64,000 nt of DNA from Thermodesulfobacterium sp. TA1. Lineage in GTDB: Bacteria; Desulfobacterota; Thermodesulfobacteria; Thermodesulfobacteriales; Thermodesulfobacteriaceae. Made by a program: the position numbers and the translations under genes. The DNA lies in contig NZ_CP043908.1 of NCBI RefSeq assembly GCF_008630935.1, positions 310,001-374,000 on the forward strand, written 5' to 3'. Position 1 is the stretch's first letter; every line of letters starts with the position of its first letter. Of this stretch, positions 17,303-26,168 are shown piece by piece. A model generated the notes under the pieces. That model did no database searches and had not been told where the DNA came from. It saw nothing but the letters and a program-made list of their open reading frames with translations.

Positions 17303-18272
17303 GCCTTATCCTTGGGTCTGCTAAGGCATATCCTATGTCAGCTAAGAAATTTCCTACTAATGTAAGCACCGCTACCAGAAAAAGATTAGCCATAATCACA
17401 GGATAATCTCTTGCCATCACCGCTTGCCACATAAGTTGTCCTACTCCAGGTATTCCGAAGACGGTTTCAAAGATTACACTTCCTCCTATAAGACCTGGTA
17501 AAGAAAGCCCCAAAAGAGTAATCATAGGTAAAAGGGCATTTCTTAAAGCGTGTTTATAGAGGATCTCCTTTTCTGGAAGGCCTTTAGCCCTGGCAAAAGT
17601 AATGTAATCAGCCCTTAGCACCTCTATCATAGAATTTCTTACATACCTTGAAAAACCGGCTATCCCCCCAAAGGTAGCTACAAATAGTGGACAAATAAGA
17701 TGTTTGGTCCAGTCCCAAACCTTTTCTAAAAAACTCATTTCTTCATAGCCTAAGGTTGAATGAAGCCCAGAAACAGGAAGCCATTGGAGTTTTACTCCAA
17801 AAATCATCATAAGAATGATGGCAAGCCAAAAGCTTGGCATGGCATAACCGATAAAAACCATCACCGTTAATATCCGGTCTGCTAAACTTCCAGCCTTTAC
17901 CGCCCCAAAAACCCCTAAGGGGATAGAAACCATCAGGATTAACATCAGCGAAATAAAGTTTAAAAGCAAGGTAATCGGAAGTCTTTCTTTGATTTTGTCC
18001 CAAACAGGCCTTTGGTCTGGAGAAAAGGAACGGCCAAAATCAAGCTTAGCTACCCCTTTTAACCATTGCCAATATTGAACATAGAGAGGTTTATCAAGTC
18101 CATACATCTTTACCAATCTTTCTCGGTATTCGGGGGTAATTTTAGGATTAAAATCCGTAAGAGGGCTTAATGGTCCTCCTGGGGCTAAGTGTATAACCGA
18201 AAAGCTGATGATAGTAATTCCAAATAGAGTTATTAAAAATATCAAAAATCTTTTTAACAGAAAAGAAAACAT
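17286..18272 (-). CDS. Peptide/nickel-type ABC transporter permease, DppB/OppB family
   Basis: This is the first permease of a peptide-type ABC importer, 328 aa. The N-terminus (ITIISFSVIHLAPGGPLSP) is the classic DppB start. YGLDKPLYVQYWQWL follows, and the EAA loop contains VLRADYITFARAKGL. It ends with the family's VGNFLADIGYALADPRIR. It starts 2 nt after tsaB stops and overlaps the DppC-like gene. The partner ATPases and the solute-binding protein must be elsewhere. Confidence 0.93.
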   Translation of the reverse strand: MFSFLLKRFLIFLITLFGITIISFSVIHLAPGGPLSPLTDFNPKITPEYRERLVKMYGLDKPLYVQYWQWLKGVAKLDFGRSFSPDQRPVWDKIKERLPITLLLNFISLMLILMVSIPLGVFGAVKAGSLADRILTVMVFIGYAMPSFWLAIILMMIFGVKLQWLPVSGLHSTLGYEEMSFLEKVWDWTKHLICPLFVATFGGIAGFSRYVRNSMIEVLRADYITFARAKGLPEKEILYKHALRNALLPMITLLGLSLPGLIGGSVIFETVFGIPGVGQLMWQAVMARDYPVIMANLFLVAVLTLVGNFLADIGYALADPRIRLGEKR

Positions 18273-18274
18273 GT

Positions 18275-18967
18275 TTATGACCTCTTTTTTCTTTCTGCTT
18301 CAGAAGGTTTTAGATAAAGAGGTAAAAGCTCTTCTGCTGTTTTGGTTTCAAAGTAGTTACTTTTGAGTTTTAGATAAACCAATTTGGCAAGGTTTTCGGT
18401 GGTAAGGCTTACAGGAAAAGGCCATTTTAAAAAATTTTTACCTAAGGTTTGTTTAAAATAATCCTCCCATTTTTCTATAGTCTCACTTACAAACCAAGCA
18501 GGCTCTTTTATCAGCTCAGGTATTTTCTTAAAAGGGATACAAGAAGGATTAATCTCAGCCTTTAACCGACCTTCTTCCCATCGATAAACCGCCAAAAAAA
18601 CCTCTTGGCTATAAGCGTCGATCAAAGAAACCACAGGTAGCTGGGTATTAAAGGTTTCTACTGCAAGGATTTCAAGGCTGATTAAGGGGATTATTGGTTT
18701 AGGAAACGCTAAACTCAAACCTTTTAACACAGATAGTCCTATCCTTAGACCTGTAAAACTTCCTGGACCAATGTCTACAGCATAGTAGTCTAAGGTTTTT
18801 AAGTCTAAGTTTAGATTTTTTTCAAAAAACTCTAAACACCTAAAGACAATCTGCGAATAAGATTGTTTCGAACTTAGGGTTACAGCACCTAAAAGTTTTT
18901 CTTTTAAAAGGGCTATTCCCCCAGATTTTCCTGCAGTTTCTATGGCTAAAACTAAGGGAGCTTCCAT
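18275..18967 (-). CDS. tsaB: tRNA t6A37 threonylcarbamoyl transfer protein TsaB
   Basis: TsaB (YeaZ) is the inactive ASKHA-fold partner of TsaD and TsaE in synthesis of t6A37 in ANN-decoding tRNAs. The N-terminus LAIETAGKSGGIAL and the DIGPGSFTGLRIGLSVLKGL motif identify it. At 230 aa it has normal length. Its first codons overlap the end of rseP by 16 bp. tsaC, which makes the threonylcarbamoyl-AMP precursor, lies in this window at 62331-62966. tsaD and tsaE are not here. Confidence 0.93.
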   Translation of the reverse strand: MEAPLVLAIETAGKSGGIALLKEKLLGAVTLSSKQSYSQIVFRCLEFFEKNLNLDLKTLDYYAVDIGPGSFTGLRIGLSVLKGLSLAFPKPIIPLISLEILAVETFNTQLPVVSLIDAYSQEVFLAVYRWEEGRLKAEINPSCIPFKKIPELIKEPAWFVSETIEKWEDYFKQTLGKNFLKWPFPVSLTTENLAKLVYLKLKSNYFETKTAEELLPLYLKPSEAERKKRS

Positions 18968-20031
18968 CCGCTAAGAAGTTTGAGGATGTCGTTATAAAAT
19001 ACAGCGATGCTTAGGGCGATGATGATAAAAAAACCGATTTTAAAGATAAGCTCTTGGGTTTTTAAAGAGAGAGGTTTTCTTCTAATGGCCTCTATACTAA
19101 AAATAACCAAATGTCCTCCGTCAAGCATAGGCAAAGGAAGAAGGTTGATAATACCTAAATTTACTGAAAGAAGAGCAGTAAAAGAAAGTAGAGGATAAAA
19201 CCCTAATTTTGCCGTATCTCCAGCCATTTTTCCTATAGTAATAGGACCTCCTAACGTAGAAAAAGGTAAGTCTCCTGTAAAAAGCTTAAAAAGGGCTATA
19301 AAGGTGAGGGTAGTTATGTCTATCACTTTTTCTATCGCAAGCTTAAAGGCCTCTATAAACCCGTGTTTTTGGTGAACTATCTCTTGGGTTGACTTAACCC
19401 CAATAAATGGCACATGAGTTTTTTTACCAAAGACATTATAACCTTCTTTGGTCTCAGGAACGAGTTTCACCTCTAAAACTTGAGAACCTCTTTTTATCTT
19501 TAACAAAACTTCGTTTACCGTTTCTTTGCTTTTAAGATAAAGCACAAGTTCATCAAAAGATTTTACCCTTTTTCCGTTTACTTCTATGATTTCATCCCCA
19601 GGAGCAAGACCTGCTTTTTCAGCAGGAGAGTCAGGTAAAACCTCTCCTATCTTAGTAGAAAGAAGGTAGGAACCAGAAACCCAAAATAAAAACCAGAAGA
19701 GAAGGACAGGCAAGATAAAATTAGCCAAAGGACCTGATACTACGATAAAGGCTTTTTGCCAAGTTTTTTTAAAGGCAAAAGCCTTGTCTTTTTCTACTAC
19801 CGAAGGTAAGGTTTCAGGATGTTCTCCGTAGAGTTTAACATACCCACCTAAGGGAAAAGCAGAAACCCTGTATTCTGTCTCTCCTTTTTTAAACCCCAAG
19901 ATTTTAGGGCCAAAACCTAAGGAAAAAACCTCAACTTTAACCCCCATAAGCTTAGCTGCTATAAAGTGTCCAAGCTCATGGACAAAAATAAGCACACCGA
20001 TAACCAAAAGGGCTATAATTACAGTTAGCAT
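18952..20031 (-). CDS. rseP: Site-2 intramembrane zinc metalloprotease RseP
   Basis: RseP cleaves transmembrane segments, classically anti-sigma factors and signal-peptide remnants. HELGH, the zinc motif, is at residues 18-22. FPLGGYVKLYGE follows. One PDZ domain spans about residues 115-190 (GEVLPDSPAEKAGLAPGDEI). The C-terminal third metal ligand motif LLPLPMLDGGHL is intact. The 359-residue length with a single PDZ fits the shorter bacterial S2P class. It lies 3 nt downstream of dxr, a common order (dxr-rseP). Confidence 0.96.
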   Translation of the reverse strand: MLTVIIALLVIGVLIFVHELGHFIAAKLMGVKVEVFSLGFGPKILGFKKGETEYRVSAFPLGGYVKLYGEHPETLPSVVEKDKAFAFKKTWQKAFIVVSGPLANFILPVLLFWFLFWVSGSYLLSTKIGEVLPDSPAEKAGLAPGDEIIEVNGKRVKSFDELVLYLKSKETVNEVLLKIKRGSQVLEVKLVPETKEGYNVFGKKTHVPFIGVKSTQEIVHQKHGFIEAFKLAIEKVIDITTLTFIALFKLFTGDLPFSTLGGPITIGKMAGDTAKLGFYPLLSFTALLSVNLGIINLLPLPMLDGGHLVIFSIEAIRRKPLSLKTQELIFKIGFFIIIALSIAVFYNDILKLLSGWKLP

Positions 20032-20034
20032 GTT

Positions 20035-21198
20035 TTATTTCCTTTTTATTAGTTTTTCAGTATAACGGCAAACCTCTTGGTGTAGGTTTAAAAGTTGGTG
20101 TAAATCTTCAGCAACAAAGGAACTTTCTGTTATTTTAAACCCATCAAGGGTTTTTGCAAGAAAATAAGGTATCTGATCAAAGGTAATCAGTTTCTGTAAA
20201 AAGGCCTCTACTACCACCTCATCTGCTGCTTCAAGAATAAGAGGATAAATACCCCCTTTTTCCCCTACTTCATAAGCCAGCTTGAGACATGGAAATTTCT
20301 CCAGGTCAGGGGCTTCAAAAATCAAACTACCAACCTCAGCAAGGGTTACCTTAGGTACAGAAAGTTCTACCCTTTCTGGGTAGTTTAAGGCATAAGAAAT
20401 GGCTATCTGCATATCAGGATAACTAAGGTGCATAAGTATGCTTCCGTCTATCAATTCTACTAAGCCATGGATTAAACTTTGAGGATGGATAAGCACATCG
20501 ATTTGGTCTAAAGGCATGTCAAAAAGCACCTTAGCTTCAAGCACTTCAAACCCCTTGTTCATAAGGGTAGCCGAATCAACCGATATCTTAGCCCCCATCT
20601 TCCAGTTAGGATGCTTTACCGCTATTTCAGGGGTTACCTTAGAAAACTCCTCCTTAGGTAAACGATAAAAGGGACCACCTGAAGCAGTAAGGATGATCTT
20701 TTTTACTTGGTCTTTTTTTTCTTTTAGCAAAAGCTGAAAAATCGAAGAATGTTCGCTGTCAACCGGTAAAAGCTCTGCATGGTTTTCCTTAGCAACTTTC
20801 TTTAAAATTTCTCCGGCAACGATAAGGCTTTCTTTGTTAGCTATAGCTACTCTTTTTCCAGCCTTTAAGGCATGATAGGTAGGCAAAAGGGCGCTTATAC
20901 CCGAGATACCTACCACTACTATGTCAACCTCTTTTAAGCTTACCAACGTTTTAAGTCCTTCTTCTCCTATCCAAACCTCAGCTTTATAATCAAGAGACTT
21001 TTTTAACTCCTCGGCACCAGAAGCCTTTTCTACCACCAAGTAAGGAACTTTAAAAGAACTTGCGATTTCAGCTAAGGCCTTTAGGTTGGCACGGCAGGAG
21101 ATTCCTAATAGTTTAAACTTTTCAGGATGGGATTGTACTATTTTTAGGGTAGAACTTCCTATCGATCCAGTAACTCCAAGAATTACTAAATTTTTCAT
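20035..21198 (-). CDS. dxr: 1-deoxy-D-xylulose 5-phosphate reductoisomerase
   Basis: Dxr catalyses the NADPH-dependent conversion of DXP to MEP, the committed step of the MEP isoprenoid pathway. The NADPH loop GVTGSIGSSTL is at residues 8-18. The catalytic/metal segment LLPVDSEHSSIFQ is near residues 144-156. KMGAKISVDSATLMNKGFE and the His-rich HPQSLIHGLVEL loop are present. Length 387 aa is normal. Isoprenoid output would also feed the UbiA-type prenyltransferase at 3101-3973. It lies 5 nt after secG. Confidence 0.97.
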   Translation of the reverse strand: MKNLVILGVTGSIGSSTLKIVQSHPEKFKLLGISCRANLKALAEIASSFKVPYLVVEKASGAEELKKSLDYKAEVWIGEEGLKTLVSLKEVDIVVVGISGISALLPTYHALKAGKRVAIANKESLIVAGEILKKVAKENHAELLPVDSEHSSIFQLLLKEKKDQVKKIILTASGGPFYRLPKEEFSKVTPEIAVKHPNWKMGAKISVDSATLMNKGFEVLEAKVLFDMPLDQIDVLIHPQSLIHGLVELIDGSILMHLSYPDMQIAISYALNYPERVELSVPKVTLAEVGSLIFEAPDLEKFPCLKLAYEVGEKGGIYPLILEAADEVVVEAFLQKLITFDQIPYFLAKTLDGFKITESSFVAEDLHQLLNLHQEVCRYTEKLIKRK

Positions 21199-21203
21199 TT
21201 TGT

Positions 21204-21569
21204 TTAGTTTTTAGACTTTTCTGGAGTAGAAGGAAAATTTTGCGGAGGCACAGGAATGCCTTGCGGAGCTGTTGGGGTAGGAATAGTAGGGTTTGAGGAT
21301 GGTTGGGTTTGGGTCTGGGGAACAGGAACCATGGGGATTTTGTTTTTGTTAGTATGGAGCTTAGTAAGTAGTATAGAGTTTAAAAAAAACACCAACACCA
21401 AAATCATCGTTACTTTGTTTAAAAAACTGGTTGGGCCTGCCCCACCAAAAATGGCTTCAGCTCCTCTAAAAACCGCACCATATTCTGAACCTTTGGTTAC
21501 GTTAATCAAAACGATCAACACGATAAGTATAGCGATTATTAACTGTAAAACCGTTAAAATGGTTTCCAT
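21204..21569 (-). CDS. secG: Protein translocase subunit SecG
   Basis: SecG is the small two-helix SecYEG subunit. Helices lie at about residues 4-24 and 50-70, separated by the conserved loop containing GSEYGAVF-GAEAIFGG-GPTSFL. A proline- and threonine-rich tail of about 45 residues follows, which is low complexity and probably disordered. Length is 121 aa. It heads the tightly spaced dxr-rseP-tsaB block and lies 44 nt after the HcyBio gene. Confidence 0.92.
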   Translation of the reverse strand: METILTVLQLIIAILIVLIVLINVTKGSEYGAVFRGAEAIFGGAGPTSFLNKVTMILVLVFFLNSILLTKLHTNKNKIPMVPVPQTQTQPSSNPTIPTPTAPQGIPVPPQNFPSTPEKSKN

Positions 21570-21613
21570 CTAAAGTCCTCCTTTTTAACGTCTCTTTTAA
21601 TGTTTAATTAAAA

Positions 21614-22804
21614 CTATCTCATCGGAAAAAGTTTAGCCCCTGGTAGAGGGTTAACCGGCTCTGTCAACAACATCTCTCCTTGTTTTATCCAGTTTTTAAG
21701 GATTTCGGCTATTTCCCTAGCTTTAGGAAGACTTGAAATAGGAAAGGTGGGGACTTCTTTACCTAAGACGGTAATTTTTCCGCTTTTTAGTTCTGCATAG
21801 CTTACGATACCATAGTTTCTTTTGACCCCATTAGGATAGTCGTAAGAGTAATCTATTATCTGAGTAAAAAGGTCTTCGTCTGAAAGCCCTGCCCATTCAG
21901 CTACCTGTTCATTAAGGATAGGTATAGGTATACCTATACCTACTGCTAAAGAGCATCCATACCCTATATGGCTTGTACCTATCAGCCATTCAGGAGACAT
22001 CTCTTTTAAGTTCCCTATGACCATAAGGGTAGCAGCAGGTTGCATCGGTGCTCCCTTAGGGGTTCGTTTTACTTCGGTTTTATGCTGGGTACCAGCCCAG
22101 ACTACATATCCCTTAGCACCCCCTAAGAAAATTCTCGTTCCTATACCGATGGTTTTTAGATATGGGTCTTTAAGCAACGGAGAAAGACAGCCTGCGGTAG
22201 CGTAGTTAGCATTACCAAGGTTAGGTTTTAAAACCCCCATATAGGTATAAAGAATTTTATCAGAAAGGTTGATGGCGCAATTATAATTTTGATAAGCATT
22301 TCTTGGATTGCAAAGCACCGCATCTACTAAGTCGTGAATGGTTATTTCTTTTTCAAAAGACTTTCGAGGATAACAATGGGTGCCATAACCTAAAGCCTTA
22401 AGATGTATTTTTTTACCTGCGACCAAATCATGGATGACATGCCCTCCACCATAGAGAAACTGTCCTGGAAAGACCTTGTTAAGAGGATCGTCTTCCCTGG
22501 TTTCAGTAGCTCCAATATAAACGTCTACCGCTGCAAGCCCGCCATAAGCAGGTACATCGTTTAACCATACCCTATAAGCTTTTATCGTAGGAGAGGTATG
22601 ACCAAAATTTAAGAAAGCTCCAGAAGAGCACATCGGAGAAAAAGTGCCGGTAGTTACTACGTCTACTTCTTTTGCCGCGGTAACAGGGCCTACTTCTTTA
22701 ACTAAGTTGACGAATTCTTCAGCCGTAAGAACTACTACTTCACCCTTTTCTATTTTACGATTTATTTCTTCTATCGTTTTTTTTACTTTAAATTCTCCTT
22801 CCAT
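21614..22804 (-). CDS. Homocysteine biosynthesis protein (L-aspartate semialdehyde sulfurtransferase, DUF39)
   Basis: This belongs to the HcyBio family (COG1900; MA1821 type), which in methanogens and many anaerobes inserts sulfur into aspartate semialdehyde to form homocysteine without O-acyl-homoserine. The protein has 396 aa. It shows the conserved cysteine loop GTFSPMCSSGAFLNFGH (Cys59) and a second conserved cysteine region YGTHCYPRKSFEKE. The archaeal protein carries C-terminal CBS domains that are absent here. A separate two-CBS protein lies immediately upstream on the same transcript (9-nt gap). The MA1822-type ferredoxin partner was not found in this window. Confidence 0.88.
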   Translation of the reverse strand: MEGEFKVKKTIEEINRKIEKGEVVVLTAEEFVNLVKEVGPVTAAKEVDVVTTGTFSPMCSSGAFLNFGHTSPTIKAYRVWLNDVPAYGGLAAVDVYIGATETREDDPLNKVFPGQFLYGGGHVIHDLVAGKKIHLKALGYGTHCYPRKSFEKEITIHDLVDAVLCNPRNAYQNYNCAINLSDKILYTYMGVLKPNLGNANYATAGCLSPLLKDPYLKTIGIGTRIFLGGAKGYVVWAGTQHKTEVKRTPKGAPMQPAATLMVIGNLKEMSPEWLIGTSHIGYGCSLAVGIGIPIPILNEQVAEWAGLSDEDLFTQIIDYSYDYPNGVKRNYGIVSYAELKSGKITVLGKEVPTFPISSLPKAREIAEILKNWIKQGEMLLTEPVNPLPGAKLFPMR

Positions 22805-22813
22805 AAATACCTC

Positions 22814-23413
22814 CTAATCTATAAGGGAAATGATTTTGTGTCCTGCTACCTCAAGCTCAGAGGCTATTTTATCTAAAGACATCTTTTCTAATCTTATAAA
22901 ATAGACCTTTTCTCCTTCAAAATTTATATCCATCCCAATAGAGATAACTTTACCACCGTTTTTTCGTATAGTTTCAAGCACCTCATCCAAGTTTCCGTTT
23001 TTAGGGATTACATCTAAACGAGAAGAGGCCCTTAAAATCCCCATCAACTCTATAAAAGATTCTAATATATCGGTAACGGTAATAATACCTACTAATTTAC
23101 CTTGGCTCACCACAGGGAGACCACCGATTTTATACTTATAAATTAACTTAGCTGCCTCGTCTATGTAAGTATCTGGGTCTACGGTAATAGGGGTAAGTAT
23201 CATTACCTCTTTAACAGGAAGGTTAAGTTTTTCTGGACTAAGATAGGCCCTTAACTCACTCTCTGTTACCAACCCTATTAACCTTTCTTTTTCCTTATCT
23301 ACCACAGGAAGATGCCTAATAGAATGTTTTTTCATCAGCTGAATTGCTTTTTCTACCGTATCTTCAGGAAAGGCTACTACCACATCGGTAATCATCCAGT
23401 TTTTAACTTTCAT
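22814..23413 (-). CDS. Tandem CBS domain protein with ACT-like C-terminus (AcuB-like)
   Basis: This is a 199-residue regulatory protein. Two CBS motifs cover residues 1-60 (VKNWMITDVVVAFPEDTVEKA, HLPVVDKEKERLIGLVTESEL) and 65-125 (VKEVMILTPITVDPDTYIDEA, GLPVVSQGKLVGIITVTDIL). Such pairs bind adenylates (family knowledge). The remaining 75 residues resemble the ACT-like tail of AcuB proteins. It precedes HcyBio by 9 nt. One reading is that it supplies in trans the CBS regulation that is fused in archaeal HcyBio; this is inference. Confidence 0.85.
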   Translation of the reverse strand: MKVKNWMITDVVVAFPEDTVEKAIQLMKKHSIRHLPVVDKEKERLIGLVTESELRAYLSPEKLNLPVKEVMILTPITVDPDTYIDEAAKLIYKYKIGGLPVVSQGKLVGIITVTDILESFIELMGILRASSRLDVIPKNGNLDEVLETIRKNGGKVISIGMDINFEGEKVYFIRLEKMSLDKIASELEVAGHKIISLID

Positions 23414-23443
23414 TTTTCCTTCCTATCATGAGGATTTATAAAA

Positions 23444-23471
23444 AGTATACCATAAAAATTTAAATAGCCAA
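23444..23471 (-). promoter_or_regulatory. Candidate promoter for the acuB-like/HcyBio/secG unit
   Basis: On the minus strand, TTGGCT (23466-23471) and TATACT (23444-23449) are spaced by 16 bp. They are about 30 nt upstream of the ATG at 23413, in the divergent gap with polA. Confidence 0.5.
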
Positions 23472-23564
23472 ACGGAAAGGGATATGTAACTTCTCTTCTC
23501 TATGTTTAATTTTTAACAAAATGATTTAAATTTAAGATACCTAACCAGGAGGTGTTAATAGAAA

Positions 23565-26168
23565 ATGTCAGAAAGAAAAGAAGCGGTGCTTATAGATGGT
23601 TCATCTTTTATCTATAGGGCTTATTTTGCAATTCCTGGTTATTTAGCTACTTCTAGAGGTCTACCCACTAAGGCTGTTTTTGGTGTAACCCAGATGATCT
23701 TTAAGCTTTTAAAAGAATGGAACCCTGAGTATATCGTTTGGTTTATGGATGAAAAAGAACCTACTTTCAGGCATGAGGTTTATGAAAGATATAAGGCTAC
23801 TCGTCCTAAAATGCCTGATGATTTAAAGATGCAGATTCCTTATATAAAAAAAATCATTCCTGCTTTAGGTATTCCTTTGGTTTCGGCTCCTGGATATGAA
23901 GCAGATGATCTAATAGCTTCTTTTGTAAAAAGTTTTGTCTTTGATACTTCTACAAGCCCTTTTTTGCTCAACCGGGTAATTATCGTAGCAGGAGATAAAG
24001 ACCTGTATACCCTTATTTCTGATAAGGTGGTTATCTATGACCCGATAAAAGAGACTTTTTTAGACCAAGGTAAGTTTTTAGAAAAATATGGTTTTCCTCC
24101 TGAGGTTTTTCCTGAATTTAGAGCATTGGTAGGAGATAGAAGCGATAACATCCCTGGGGTCCCTGGAATAGGAGAAAAAACCGCTAAGGATCTCTTTATT
24201 AGGTTTAAAAACCTAACAGGAGTTTACGAGAACCTCTCAAAGATTCCCTCTCAAAAACTAAGGGAAAATCTCTTAAAATATCGAGATCAGGTGTTTACTA
24301 ACCTAAACCTTCTTAAGCTTCACTCTGAAGCTCCTCTTCCTTCTAAAGATTTAGAGTTTTATCGTAAGAAAGAGCCGGATTTTTTTGCGCTTAAAAGTCT
24401 GTTTAAAGAATTAGAATTTAGAAAGCTTCTTTTCGAACTTTGTTTGCCAGAAGAAAATTCATATAAGTTGCCCACATTAAAAAAAGCCTCCCAAGATTTG
24501 ATAGAAAAGGTGAGAAAAGACTGTTGGGTGTCAGTTTTACCTGTAAACTTAGAAAGTGTGCTCTTTGCTAACTTAAACTCCTCAGAAATTTTTCTTGCCC
24601 TTTCTGAAGAGGAGGTTTATAGAGGTTCCTTAGAAGTAATTAAAAAGTTAGCCGAAAGACATAATAGATATGTAGTTTATGATTATAAGAATTGGTTAAA
24701 AACCTACCAAATATTTTTACCTCAGCCTTTAGACGTCAAGTTAGCTGGCTATCTTTTAAATCCAGGGCTAAAGTCCTATGAATTATCTGGTTTGTTTCAA
24801 GAGTATATAGATTTAAACTTAAACGGTTTAAAAGGAACACCTGAAGAATTATCAGGATTAAAAGCGGTTGGATTAAAAAGGTTAGGAGAAGATCTTTTAA
24901 AAAGGTTAGAGGAAGAAGGACTATCTTATTGGTTTTTTAAGGTAGAGGTGCCATTAAGCATAGTTTTAAGCGAGATGGAAAAAGCAGGTATCAAAATAGA
25001 CTTGGATTATGTAAAAACTTTAGTTCGGCAATATAGGGAAAGATTAAAAGACCTTGAAGAGGAGCTTTTTAGATTGGCAGGAAAAAGATTTAATCCTCGT
25101 TCAAGTAGAGAAGTAGGGGAGATTCTTTTCAACAAATTAAACCTTCCCTCGTTAAAAAAGACCCCAAAAAGTGCGGTCCCTTCTACAGATGCAGAGGTGC
25201 TTGAAGAGCTTGCTCCACTTCATCCTTTTGCTAAACTTCTTCTTCAGTATCGAACCCTTCAAAAAATATTGAGTACCTATCTAGAGGCCCTTTTAAAGTA
25301 TGCAAAGCCTTCTACATACCGTATCCATACCGAGTTTAATCAAACAGGGACAGCTACAGGAAGGATTAGTTCCCAAAACCCCAATTTACAAAACATTCCT
25401 ATTAAAGGCGAAGAAGGTTTAGCCATCCGAAGGGTTTTTATAGCAGAAGAGGGATGGTGGCTTTGTAGCTTAGACTATTCTCAGATAGAACTTAGAATTT
25501 TAGCCCATTTTTCTGAAGATGAAAACTTGATAAGGGCTTTTGAAGAGGGACAGGATATCCATACCTTTACTGCTAGCGAAGTTTTTGGGGTTTCTCAGGA
25601 TAAAGTAACTCCAGAGATGAGAAGGGTTAGTAAGGTCATCAATTTTGGTATTGCCTATGGGATGAGTCCCTATGGCCTAAGTAAAGAGCTTAAAATTTCG
25701 GTTAAAGAGGCAGAGGGTATTATAGAAAGATATTTTCAGAGATATCCTGGAGTGAAACGATACATAGAAGAAATCATAGAATTTGCTAAAACCTATGGTT
25801 ATGTAAAAACCTTAGCCGGTAGAAAACGTTATATACCTGAAGTTTTTAGCTCTGATAAGAACATAAGGGATTTGGGTTTCAGGATGGCAGTAAACACCCC
25901 AATCCAAGGTTCTGCCGCAGACCTTATCAAAGTAGCCATGGTAGCCCTTTATCAACTACTTAAACAAAAAAAGCTGAAAACTCAGATCCTTCTTCAGATC
26001 CACGATGAACTCCTTCTTGAGGTACCTGAAGAAGAGATAGAGGTGATTAAGGATTTAGCTCCCACGGTTATGGAAGCCCCTTTTGAGTTTTTAGGCCTTA
26101 ATCTAAGATTAAAAGTACCTATTAAGGTTAATTTTGCCTTTGGTAAGTCTTGGGCAGATTGTAAATGA
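23565..26168 (+). CDS. polA: DNA polymerase I, proofreading site apparently degenerate
   Basis: This is a family A polymerase for gap filling and Okazaki fragment processing, 867 aa. The 5'-nuclease domain occupies residues 1 to about 290 (DGSSFIYRAYFA, YEADDLIAS, GDKDLYTLI, GDRSDNIPGVPGIGEKTA). The middle domain (about 300-480) retains the exonuclease fold (LAGYLLNPGLKSYELSGLF) but lacks the DxE motif: the expected site reads VSVLPVNLES. The polymerase domain has motif A DYSQIELRIL near residue 636, motif B RRVSKVINFGIAYGMSPYG, and motif C IHDELL near residue 811. ATG at 23565 follows AGGAGG. It overlaps rluB by 4 bp. Confidence 0.96.
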   Translation: MSERKEAVLIDGSSFIYRAYFAIPGYLATSRGLPTKAVFGVTQMIFKLLKEWNPEYIVWFMDEKEPTFRHEVYERYKATRPKMPDDLKMQIPYIKKIIPALGIPLVSAPGYEADDLIASFVKSFVFDTSTSPFLLNRVIIVAGDKDLYTLISDKVVIYDPIKETFLDQGKFLEKYGFPPEVFPEFRALVGDRSDNIPGVPGIGEKTAKDLFIRFKNLTGVYENLSKIPSQKLRENLLKYRDQVFTNLNLLKLHSEAPLPSKDLEFYRKKEPDFFALKSLFKELEFRKLLFELCLPEENSYKLPTLKKASQDLIEKVRKDCWVSVLPVNLESVLFANLNSSEIFLALSEEEVYRGSLEVIKKLAERHNRYVVYDYKNWLKTYQIFLPQPLDVKLAGYLLNPGLKSYELSGLFQEYIDLNLNGLKGTPEELSGLKAVGLKRLGEDLLKRLEEEGLSYWFFKVEVPLSIVLSEMEKAGIKIDLDYVKTLVRQYRERLKDLEEELFRLAGKRFNPRSSREVGEILFNKLNLPSLKKTPKSAVPSTDAEVLEELAPLHPFAKLLLQYRTLQKILSTYLEALLKYAKPSTYRIHTEFNQTGTATGRISSQNPNLQNIPIKGEEGLAIRRVFIAEEGWWLCSLDYSQIELRILAHFSEDENLIRAFEEGQDIHTFTASEVFGVSQDKVTPEMRRVSKVINFGIAYGMSPYGLSKELKISVKEAEGIIERYFQRYPGVKRYIEEIIEFAKTYGYVKTLAGRKRYIPEVFSSDKNIRDLGFRMAVNTPIQGSAADLIKVAMVALYQLLKQKKLKTQILLQIHDELLLEVPEEEIEVIKDLAPTVMEAPFEFLGLNLRLKVPIKVNFAFGKSWADCK

